In this document: positions 1-5,976 of the stretch, one piece after another
Layout: each line of letters begins with the position of its first letter
Numbering within the stretch: position 1 is the first letter of the stretch
DNA from: Candidatus Saccharimonadota bacterium
GTDB lineage: Bacteria; Patescibacteriota; Saccharimonadia; Saccharimonadales; UBA4665
DNA length: 64,000 bases
NCBI GenBank assembly: GCA_028286345.1
Contig: JAQBRT010000001.1
Span: 62,001 to 126,000, forward strand
Direction of reading: 5' to 3'
Made by a program: the position numbers and the translations under genes
Notes under the pieces: generated by a model
What the model was told of the DNA's origin: nothing
The model's database searches: none
The model's input: the letters and a program-made list of their open reading frames with translations, nothing else

Positions 1-7
1 AGCAGCT

Positions 8-574
8 CTAGTCTTTAACGCGTTCGCGGTAAGCACCAGACGACGTATCAACAGAAATCAGGTCGCCCTGCTTAATGAAGGCCGGCACGCGGATGGTGAT
101 ACCCGTTTCGAGCGTGGCATCTTTGGTAATTGACGAACTGGTGTCGCCTTTAACGGCGTCTTCAGTGTAGGTTACCAGCAGTGGCACATTCTTTGGTAGC
201 TCTACATTAATTGCGCGGCCATCAAAAAACTGGAGCGTGACTTTGTCGCCCTCTTTTAGGTAGCCGGAGCCATCACCAACTAGGTCGGATGGGACTTCGA
301 ACTGGTCAAAGGTGTCTTCGTTCATGAAGTAGAACGTAGCGCCGTCGCTATACAGATATTGGACAGTTTGGTTGGTAACATCTGCGCGGTCGAGCTGTTC
401 GTTGCCCTTAAAGGTTTTTGCGAGGACTTTGCCATCGATCAAACTCTTAATCCGGACGTTGACGATCGAGCCGCCGCGGCCCATCACCTTCTGGTTGTAT
501 TCAACCACGCGGAACGGTTGGCCATCCAATTGGAAGACCGTGCCTTTTTTGAGTTCAGTAATGCTTAATGCCAT
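8..574 (-). CDS. efp: Elongation factor P
   Basis: EF-P binds between the ribosomal P and E sites and relieves stalling at consecutive prolines. The 188-residue protein has the usual three-domain length: an N-terminal KOW-like domain (about 1-65) followed by two OB domains, ending in the family pattern around SSGAYRERVKD. The loop that carries the modified Lys34 in E. coli reads MGRGGS here, so the tip residue is Arg33. That residue is glycosylated by EarP in some bacteria and unmodified in others; no modification gene is seen in the window. It is the last gene of rpsF-ssb-rpsR-efp, 10 bases after rpsR, with only a weak AAGAG upstream, so translation probably depends on the operon. Family assignment is firm. 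Confidence 0.97.
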   Translation of the reverse strand: MALSITELKKGTVFQLDGQPFRVVEYNQKVMGRGGSIVNVRIKSLIDGKVLAKTFKGNEQLDRADVTNQTVQYLYSDGATFYFMNEDTFDQFEVPSDLVGDGSGYLKEGDKVTLQFFDGRAINVELPKNVPLLVTYTEDAVKGDTSSSITKDATLETGITIRVPAFIKQGDLISVDTSSGAYRERVKD

Positions 575-584
575 GCAGAAGCTC

Positions 585-788
585 TTAGTTGTTAGCGACG
601 AATGGTAGCAGTGCGATGTGGCGGGCGCGCTTGATAGCGGCGCTCAGGCGGCGCTGCTGTGATTCGGTCAGGCCGGTCTTCTTGCGAGTTTCGATCTGGC
701 CGTAGACGTTTACGTAACGCTGCAAGGTCTTAAAGTCCTTGTAGTCGAAGAACGCAACATCGGTTCGGTGCTTAAAAATCTTTGCCAT
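585..788 (-). CDS. rpsR: 30S ribosomal protein S18
   Basis: S18 sits on the platform of the small subunit and pairs with S6. The 67-residue sequence has the diagnostic core (FFDYKDFKTLQRYVN, TESQQRRLSAAIKRARHIALLPF). It is short at the N terminus compared with E. coli S18 (75 residues), which is common. An AAAGGA Shine-Dalgarno lies about 8 bases before the ATG. It follows ssb and precedes efp. The L9 gene (rplI), which often follows rpsR in bacteria, is not present here. Confidence 0.97.
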   Translation of the reverse strand: MAKIFKHRTDVAFFDYKDFKTLQRYVNVYGQIETRKKTGLTESQQRRLSAAIKRARHIALLPFVANN

Positions 789-805
789 ATAATGGTCCTT
801 TCAAA

Positions 806-1279
806 TTAGAATGGGATGTCGTCGAGGTTGATTGGCTCGTCGCCAATGTCTTCGATGACGACGTCATCGGTTTTCTTAGAAGGTGCGGGCTTACTTGCCG
901 GAGCGGATGAACCGCCACCAGCTGGAGCGCCACCTTCACCGCCCTCACCACGTGAGTCTAGGAAGGTTACATCGCTGGCAAGGACTTCTACCTTGCTGCG
1001 CTTGGCACCATCCTGCTCCCATGAGCGAGATTGGAGCCGGCCCTGCACGAGGCAGCGACGGCCTTTACTTAAGTATTGGGCAACGCGCTCAGCGAGCGGG
1101 CCCCAGGCGACAATGTCGATGTAATCGGTGGCTTCTTGCCATTCGCCGCTGGCGTCTTTGTAACTGCGGTTAAGCGCGAGGCTAAAGCTGGTTACATTTT
1201 GGCCGGTGGGCGTCTGACGAAGCTCCGGGTCACGGGTAAGGTTACCCATTAGTGTTACTTGGTTGAGACTACGTGCCAT
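806..1279 (-). CDS. ssb: Single-stranded DNA-binding protein
   Basis: Coats single-stranded DNA in replication and repair. Residues 1-110 form the OB fold (NQVTLMGNLTRDPELRQT, WQEATDYIDIVAWGPLAE, KGRRCLVQGRLQSRSWEQ). The tail after about residue 112 is Gly/Ser/Ala/Lys rich and ends in an acidic tip, INLDDIPF, which matches the family's conserved C-terminal DDIPF partner-binding motif. A strong AAGGAGG site lies 9 bases before the ATG. The position between rpsF and rpsR is the classical S6-SSB-S18 arrangement. A weak extra promoter (TTGACG, 18 bases, TAGGGT) may lie at 1302-1337. Confidence 0.97.
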   Translation of the reverse strand: MARSLNQVTLMGNLTRDPELRQTPTGQNVTSFSLALNRSYKDASGEWQEATDYIDIVAWGPLAERVAQYLSKGRRCLVQGRLQSRSWEQDGAKRSKVEVLASDVTFLDSRGEGGEGGAPAGGGSSAPASKPAPSKKTDDVVIEDIGDEPINLDDIPF

Positions 1280-1367
1280 GTGGCAATCCTCCTTATTAGT
1301 ACTTTTACCCTACGCCTAGCCTTGAACCCTCGTCAAGTTTAGGCTGCAAAACTTCAGAATAAGTTAA

Positions 1368-1760
1368 TTATTCCTCGTCTTTATCTTTGGCCTCATCATC
1401 GCTGTCCCTGCTGTCACCGCGTTTGGCTGCCTGTTCGGCTTTTTCGGCCTTGGCAGCTTCGGCCTTGGCGAGTGCCGCCAGGTCTGGCTTGGTGATCAGG
1501 AAGCGGATGACCTCGTCGGTGATGTTCAAGGTGCTTTCGACCTTGGCAACACCGGCTCCAGGCATATCTACGGTGTAAAAAACGTAAATGGCGTGCTCGT
1601 TGCCTGCAATGGCGTATGCGAGCTTGCGCTTGCCCCAGTTATCGGTGCTCGCGATCTTACCACCGTTGTCGGTGAAGATCTTAGTGACGCGGTCCTCGGC
1701 CTTGCTCAGGTCGACTTCCAGGTCAGGGTGATAGAGCACAGCAACTTCGTACTGGTTCAT
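1368..1760 (-). CDS. rpsF: 30S ribosomal protein S6
   Basis: S6 forms the S6:S18 pair of the 30S platform. The body (MNQYEVAVLYHPDLEVDLS to FLITKPDLAAL) is a typical S6 fold of about 100 residues. A highly charged Ala/Lys/Glu/Asp tail follows, ending DDEAKDKDEE. An in-frame upstream ATG at 1805 would add 15 residues, but the start at 1760 is chosen because AAGGAAGG sits 6-8 bases before it and the S6 homology begins there. It is the first gene of the rpsF-ssb-rpsR-efp operon, transcribed from the promoter at 1830-1858. Confidence 0.96.
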   Translation of the reverse strand: MNQYEVAVLYHPDLEVDLSKAEDRVTKIFTDNGGKIASTDNWGKRKLAYAIAGNEHAIYVFYTVDMPGAGVAKVESTLNITDEVIRFLITKPDLAALAKAEAAKAEKAEQAAKRGDSRDSDDEAKDKDEE

Positions 1761-1829
1761 GCTTGATTCCTTCCTTTGGTTATAGCCCGCGTGCATTAGA
1801 GCCACGAGCTAGAAGTTAATAGTGTTCCA

Positions 1830-1858
1830 AGTATACCGGAATTACCCCTGTTGGTCAA
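1830..1858 (-). promoter_or_regulatory. Sigma-70 promoter of rpsF-ssb-rpsR-efp
   Basis: On the minus strand, -35 TTGACC (1858-1853), a 17-base spacer and -10 TATACT (1835-1830). The predicted start near 1823 gives a leader of about 60 bases before rpsF. The upstream unknown gene ends only 8 bases away, at 1866. Confidence 0.8.
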
Positions 1859-1865
1859 GGGGTGG

Positions 1866-2708
1866 CTAGGCAGCAATCTTTTCGGTCAATGTCATGGCAC
1901 TTGGCGCTACTACCCGGCCGAGCATGGTCGCTACTTCAACTGGCGTCATGCCAGCTGGCGGGACTTCTGTCACACGAAACTCAGGTGGTACGGCTTCTAA
2001 GTTGGCCAAGTTGAGTTGTAGGCCATCGCGCAAACGGTCCTGAATGCCCGCGACCACTGGGCTGAGGGCGAATGTTTTGTGTTCAACCGTGGCAGTCACA
2101 TCCATATCGCGGAACCAGCGCATCAGGCTGTGGTTCTCATCGCGTTTCTCCCACCAGGCAAGCTCCTTAGCGACCAAAAACGCATCTTTAGTCACTTTCC
2201 ACGCCGAAACAACTTCATGCATAACTTCGACATTTGGCATCTGTGGCTGGAGCGTGTTGTCATGGAAAAAGTTTTCAAAATCACGAGGCACCACCGCTTT
2301 ATGTACCGGCAGATCCCGGAACGTCCGGGCGACTGGGTCAGAGTGTGATAAGTATTCTTCTTCCGGGTGATAAAAATGAGCCACCATGATGCTCCGCGAC
2401 CAGCGGTGCGACCGGCGTACGCGGCTTTTAACCTGGCGCACTAGGTCATCGATATCTATCAGCCCAAACTCGTTAACGGGTGGCTCAATAGGCGGCAGGT
2501 CACGGGCTTCCTTTTTAATCATATACTCCGGCGGGTACTCGCGCAGGCCGGGCGTATCACCACGCGGCCTCCCCTGTTTTTGGCGCTGCCTGACTTTTGT
2601 GGCGCCCGAAGCTTTGGTACTGCTCTCTAGCAGCCAGCCGATCTTCTGGCGGGTCGCCTCATCGAGCTGTGGCCCCATTAGTGTCAACTTTTCGCGGATC
2701 TCACTCAT
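1866..2708 (-). CDS. Hypothetical protein, translationally coupled to a leader ORF
   Basis: 280 residues; family not recognised. No signal peptide or membrane span. The N-terminal third is basic (RQRQKQGRPRGD), followed by a Pro/Glu-rich linker (LPPIEPPVNEFGLIDIDDL). A mixed domain with several Trp/His pairs follows (RRSHRWSRSIMVAHFYHP, ELAWWEKRDENHSLMRWF). The last 50 residues resemble a small helical segment (TPVEVATMLGRVV). Its ATG overlaps the stop of the 35-codon ORF at 2705-2812 by ATGA, so translation is probably coupled. It lies just upstream of the rpsF promoter, and read-through into the ribosomal operon is possible. Soluble, function unknown. Confidence 0.75.
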   Translation of the reverse strand: MSEIREKLTLMGPQLDEATRQKIGWLLESSTKASGATKVRQRQKQGRPRGDTPGLREYPPEYMIKKEARDLPPIEPPVNEFGLIDIDDLVRQVKSRVRRSHRWSRSIMVAHFYHPEEEYLSHSDPVARTFRDLPVHKAVVPRDFENFFHDNTLQPQMPNVEVMHEVVSAWKVTKDAFLVAKELAWWEKRDENHSLMRWFRDMDVTATVEHKTFALSPVVAGIQDRLRDGLQLNLANLEAVPPEFRVTEVPPAGMTPVEVATMLGRVVAPSAMTLTEKIAA

Positions 2709-2812
2709 GCCTGCCCCACTCTTAATAAAAAACTCCCGCCGAAATCAGCGGGAGTAGTCGGAGGCACAGTTTGAGCGGCAAATTCACCTGGTGGGGTGTA
2801 TAACCGCTGCAT
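2705..2812 (-). CDS. Short leader ORF (35 codons) with PPG and PPT motifs
   Basis: Reading the minus strand from an AAAAGGAGGT site, ATG at 2812 opens 35 codons that begin MQRLYTPPGEFAAQ and continue TVPPTTPADFGG. The TGA at 2707-2705 overlaps the ATG of the next gene. Spacing to the Shine-Dalgarno is about 8-9 bases, among the best sites in the window. Codons 20-28 run through a terminator-like hairpin. The proline pairs, one as PPG, are the sort of sequence that stalls ribosomes when EF-P is limiting. Seen: ORF, Shine-Dalgarno, overlap and hairpin. Inferred: a regulatory leader peptide rather than a functional protein. Confidence 0.65.
   Translation of the reverse strand: MQRLYTPPGEFAAQTVPPTTPADFGGSFLLRVGQA
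2727..2754 (-). terminator. Terminator-like hairpin inside the leader ORF (candidate attenuator)
   Basis: Minus strand CTCCCGC, 8-base loop, GCGGGAG, then TTTTTTATT. The 7-bp GC-rich stem plus T-run has the form of an intrinsic terminator. It lies inside a translated leader ORF, upstream of 1866-2708, so a translating ribosome could block it. Confidence 0.65.
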
Positions 2813-2840
2813 TTGCGAGAACCTCCTTTTACGATGTTTG

Positions 2841-2880
2841 TTCTTACCCTCATAGTAAGAATTCCGATTGTGTTTTGCAA
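2841..2880 (-). promoter_or_regulatory. Promoter of the leader ORF, with inverted repeat over the -10
   Basis: -35 TTGCAA (2880-2875), 17-base spacer, -10 TACTAT (2857-2852). A 7-bp inverted repeat, TTCTTAC-N7-GTAAGAA (2841-2861), straddles the -10. It could be an operator or a hairpin at the 5' end of the transcript. Confidence 0.65.
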
Positions 2881-2905
2881 GCCTAAAATGCTAGTACAGT
2901 GTGTT

Positions 2906-3124
2906 TTAAGCTACTTTAAAGTGATATTCGATGTGTACTAACTGCGCATCACCAGAATCACTGAGAGCAGTTGTTTTATCAACCATTACATAGTTTATTT
3001 GCGTACCACTAGCTGTGGTTACACTAATCGTTTCACCTTGCGTGAGGGGTATGCCCCCTTCCCAATCATATTCACCGGCATAGTCGCCGTCGGCAAAGAT
3101 GGCTTTTGTGGTTTTCTTAATCAT
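2906..3124 (-). CDS. Small hypothetical protein coupled to ftsK
   Basis: 72 residues, beginning MIKKTTKAIFADGDYAGE and ending HIEYHFKVA. No membrane span or signal. The pattern of alternating hydrophobic residues suggests a small beta-rich fold. Its ATG overlaps the ftsK stop (ATGA, 3124-3121), so it should be translated with FtsK at a linked level. Family not recognised. Confidence 0.7.
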   Translation of the reverse strand: MIKKTTKAIFADGDYAGEYDWEGGIPLTQGETISVTTASGTQINYVMVDKTTALSDSGDAQLVHIEYHFKVA

Positions 3125-5322
3125 GCTACTAGTTCTTCTGTCTCAGGTTCTTCGGCACTTGCGGTACCATAAACCTCATCGATTGAGCTGATCAGCACTT
3201 CACGCGGGCGTGAGCCGTCGGCTTGGCCAATAATGCCCTGCTCTTCCATTTGTTCAATCAGGCGGGCGGCACGGCCGTAGCCGATGCGCAGGCGGCGCTG
3301 CAATAGGCTGGTACTGGCTTTGCGGTTCTCAATCACAACTTTCACGGCGTCTTTCCACATATCGTCGTCGGCATCCTGGCCGCCAAAGTCGGCCACCACA
3401 CCACCCTTGCCGTTAAGCTGGACCGGTTGCGAGACAACCTCGTCATCATACTGCGGCGGGCGCTGCATACGGATAAAGTCGTTCACCTTGCTGGTTTCTT
3501 CGTCACCAATAAAGGCGCCTTGGACACGTTTTGGCTTTGGCATATCAGAGGTTAGTAGTAGCATGTCACCCTGCCCCAGCAGTTTCTCGGCACCCATTTG
3601 GTCAATGATAGTACGGGAGTCGATCTGGCTAGCCACGGTAAAGGCAATACGGGCTGGCACGTTGGCTTTAATAAGGCCGGTGATAACATCAACCGATGGG
3701 CGCTGTGTAGCCAAGATCAGGTGGATACCAACGGCACGGGCTTTCTGGGCAATGCGTACAACTAGCGCTTCAACGTCGCGGGCGGCCATCATCATCAGGT
3801 CGGCCAGCTCATCGATCACGATCACGATGTAGGGCATGCCTTCGTCTTTCTTGAGGTTGTTGTATTCGCCAATGTTGCGCTTGCCCACATCGGCCAGCGT
3901 CTTATAACGGCGCTCCATTTCGGCCACGGCCCACTTGAGGGCGCTAATACACTTCTCGGGCTCGGTAATAACAGGGGTTAGTAGGTGTGGGATTTCGTCG
4001 TATGGCTTGAGCTCAACTTGCTTTGGGTCAACCAAAATCAGTTTTAAATCGGCTGGGCTGTTGCGGTACAGCATGCTAGTTAAGATGGTGTTGATCATAA
4101 CTGACTTACCGGAACCGGTCTGCCCAGCTACCAGCATGTGCGGCATTTTAGCCAGGTCGGCTACAACCGGCTGGCCAGAGATGTCGCGGCCGATCGCAAA
4201 GCTGAGCGGCCCACTGCTCTCCTGCCATTCTCGCGACTGCAAAATCGAACTCATGCGCACAGTAGCAGACTTAACATTAGGCACTTCAATACCAACAGCG
4301 CGTTTGCCAGGAATCGGCGCTTCCATGCGAATGCTGTGGGCAGCCAGGTCGAGCGCCAAGTTGTTCTCAAGGGCGGTAATTTTGGTCAGTTTTACCCCTG
4401 TTGGCGGCTTCATGGTGTACTGGGTTACACGCGGGCCAATATTGGCACCTTCCATCTCAACATCAATGTTAAAGTTGGCAAACGTATCGTGAATAATCTG
4501 GGCATTGGCGTTTACGTCTCCGGCATCAGCTTTGTCCTGTTTTTGGTTGAGCAGGCTAACTGATGGGAACTGCCAATTAGGATCGCTGGTAGTAGTCAAA
4601 GCCTCGTGGCTCTCGCTTGGCGTCAGTTTTTGGGCAGTGTTCTTAAGGCTGGCAATTTTGGCCTGTGAAGCGGCCTCACCTGGGGAGTGGTGTATAACAG
4701 GCACGCCCTCGTTAAGCTTAAAGCTGCTACTCTCGGCTTTGGTCTTAAGGGCGGCCAAGCCGTCCTGTTCATCGCGCTCCGGACGTTCAAATAGTTTCTT
4801 CAGCAGGTCGAGGATAACTGTTGGCGAAATACCAAAGGCAAAAAAGACAGACAGCAGTGTGGCCACAAAGAACAATAAGCTGGCTGGGAATGTATCGAGT
4901 GCCCCGAGTACGGCATTGCCAACGCTACGGCCAAATGCGCCGCCGTGGCCACCGGTCCAGTGAATAGTTGGCTGGGATACTTTTGAAGCAACCGCCACAT
5001 GCGCCCATGAGCTGGCAAAGCCCAGCACTGCAATCATTGATAAGAGTTTACTGAGAGGGATGCGGCGGTCTTCGGCTGTAAACTTGTATGCACCCCAGTA
5101 TGCCAGGGCAACTGGTGCCAAGTAAGCTGCCCAGCCAAACATCCAATAGGTGCCGCTAAACAGGTTAACCGGTAGCGGGCCGCCCGTACTAAAACCGCCA
5201 AGCAGCAAGAATACTGCAGCTAATAGTAAGAGTACTGCCCCGCTGTACGCCCAAAACGGAGAGCGCTCGTAACTCGGCTCTTCGACTTTCTTTTTTCGTG
5301 TTTGTTTTTTCTTCTTAGCCAT
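3121..5322 (-). CDS. ftsK: DNA translocase FtsK/SpoIIIE
   Basis: Septum-located ATPase that pumps chromosomal DNA during division. The 733 residues start with a Lys-rich tip, then four membrane spans (about 22-45, 60-82, 92-112, 143-165). A linker of ~100 residues is short next to E. coli FtsK. The motor domain has Walker A GQTGSGKS near residue 397 and Walker B (VIVIDELADLMM) near 500. A winged-helix gamma domain near 660-715 (STSLLQRRLRIGYGRAARLIEQME) would read KOPS-like sites. A TATAAT lies 11 bases before the ATG. The 72-residue gene downstream is coupled to it. Confidence 0.96.
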   Translation of the reverse strand: MAKKKKQTRKKKVEEPSYERSPFWAYSGAVLLLLAAVFLLLGGFSTGGPLPVNLFSGTYWMFGWAAYLAPVALAYWGAYKFTAEDRRIPLSKLLSMIAVLGFASSWAHVAVASKVSQPTIHWTGGHGGAFGRSVGNAVLGALDTFPASLLFFVATLLSVFFAFGISPTVILDLLKKLFERPERDEQDGLAALKTKAESSSFKLNEGVPVIHHSPGEAASQAKIASLKNTAQKLTPSESHEALTTTSDPNWQFPSVSLLNQKQDKADAGDVNANAQIIHDTFANFNIDVEMEGANIGPRVTQYTMKPPTGVKLTKITALENNLALDLAAHSIRMEAPIPGKRAVGIEVPNVKSATVRMSSILQSREWQESSGPLSFAIGRDISGQPVVADLAKMPHMLVAGQTGSGKSVMINTILTSMLYRNSPADLKLILVDPKQVELKPYDEIPHLLTPVITEPEKCISALKWAVAEMERRYKTLADVGKRNIGEYNNLKKDEGMPYIVIVIDELADLMMMAARDVEALVVRIAQKARAVGIHLILATQRPSVDVITGLIKANVPARIAFTVASQIDSRTIIDQMGAEKLLGQGDMLLLTSDMPKPKRVQGAFIGDEETSKVNDFIRMQRPPQYDDEVVSQPVQLNGKGGVVADFGGQDADDDMWKDAVKVVIENRKASTSLLQRRLRIGYGRAARLIEQMEEQGIIGQADGSRPREVLISSIDEVYGTASAEEPETEELVA

Positions 5323-5352
5323 CAGTTTTACTTATTATACCGTCTTAAACGC

Positions 5353-5601
5353 TTACGGTCTACCCTGTTGCTCGTCGAGCCACTGTTCGTAGGCTTTTAC
5401 AGCATTTGCCCGGTGATGTGCATGCTTGTGCAGTTCCGGGTCACCGGGATTTGCTTGTAAACTTTGGTCAGCAACCACACTCTTGCGAAGTAGCTCCTGA
5501 TAGGCTGGATCAGTTGTCCGAGCCACGATTGCAGCCATAGCTTCTTCGCTCAGCTGGTGTGGCCCTTGGGATTCTGGTGTAGGTTCGTCATTTGGTGACA
5601 T
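5353..5601 (-). CDS. Small hypothetical protein, leaderless
   Basis: 82 residues, hydrophilic, beginning MSPNDEPTPESQGPHQL, with a helical middle (EEAMAAIVARTTDPAYQELL) and a His-rich stretch (HKHAHHRAN). No signal or span. The start is fixed by a consensus promoter whose -10 ends 6 bases before the ATG; there is no Shine-Dalgarno. It lies 30 bases upstream of ftsK on the same strand and could share its transcript. Function unknown. Confidence 0.7.
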   Translation of the reverse strand: MSPNDEPTPESQGPHQLSEEAMAAIVARTTDPAYQELLRKSVVADQSLQANPGDPELHKHAHHRANAVKAYEQWLDEQQGRP

Positions 5602-5607
5602 ATCGCT

Positions 5608-5636
5608 ATTATAGCAATATTTACAACTTTTGTCAA
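5608..5636 (-). promoter_or_regulatory. Consensus promoter giving a leaderless mRNA
   Basis: -35 TTGACA (5636-5631), 17-base spacer, -10 TATAAT (5613-5608): full consensus. Only AGCGAT separates the -10 from the ATG at 5601, so transcription should start at or next to the start codon. Confidence 0.9.
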
Positions 5637-5651
5637 TCCGCTAACGGTTAT

Positions 5652-5921
5652 CTATTTGTCTTCGCGCTGGGCAAACTTGTCCCAGGCAGCTTGCTCAATC
5701 GTTTCACGAGATTCTTGCTCGGGGCTGCGTGCTACCTCGCTAAGCGGGATACTGCCAAGTTTGGCCACAATCTCGTCCCCACCATCAAGCTTGCGTTCAA
5801 TTACACGGTTAGGGTCAGACCAGCGGAGAACTTCTGGCGAAGGTGAAATTTTCTGCTCTGGAGCAGCATGATCAGCACCTTGAAGACGATCGAGATATGG
5901 TACAAATTGCTTATTTTTCAT
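5652..5921 (-). CDS. Small hypothetical protein, leaderless
   Basis: 89 residues from the ATG at 5921 (MKNKQFVPYLDRLQG). An ATG two codons upstream falls between the -10 and the likely transcription start and is not used here. Hydrophilic, Pro/Glu-rich middle, with an acidic-basic helical end (ESRETIEQAAWDKFAQRE). No Shine-Dalgarno. It sits next to a similar small leaderless gene and ftsK. Family not recognised. Confidence 0.68.
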   Translation of the reverse strand: MKNKQFVPYLDRLQGADHAAPEQKISPSPEVLRWSDPNRVIERKLDGGDEIVAKLGSIPLSEVARSPEQESRETIEQAAWDKFAQREDK

Positions 5922-5927
5922 AAGCAT

Positions 5928-5956
5928 ATTCTAACAAATAGTTGCTATTATGTCAA
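5928..5956 (-). promoter_or_regulatory. Promoter giving a leaderless mRNA
   Basis: -35 TTGACA (5956-5951), 17-base spacer, -10 TAGAAT (5933-5928), followed by six bases (ATGCTT) and the ATG at 5921. Confidence 0.88.
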
Positions 5957-5976
5957 ACCGCTTGTGCTTAACGTAA

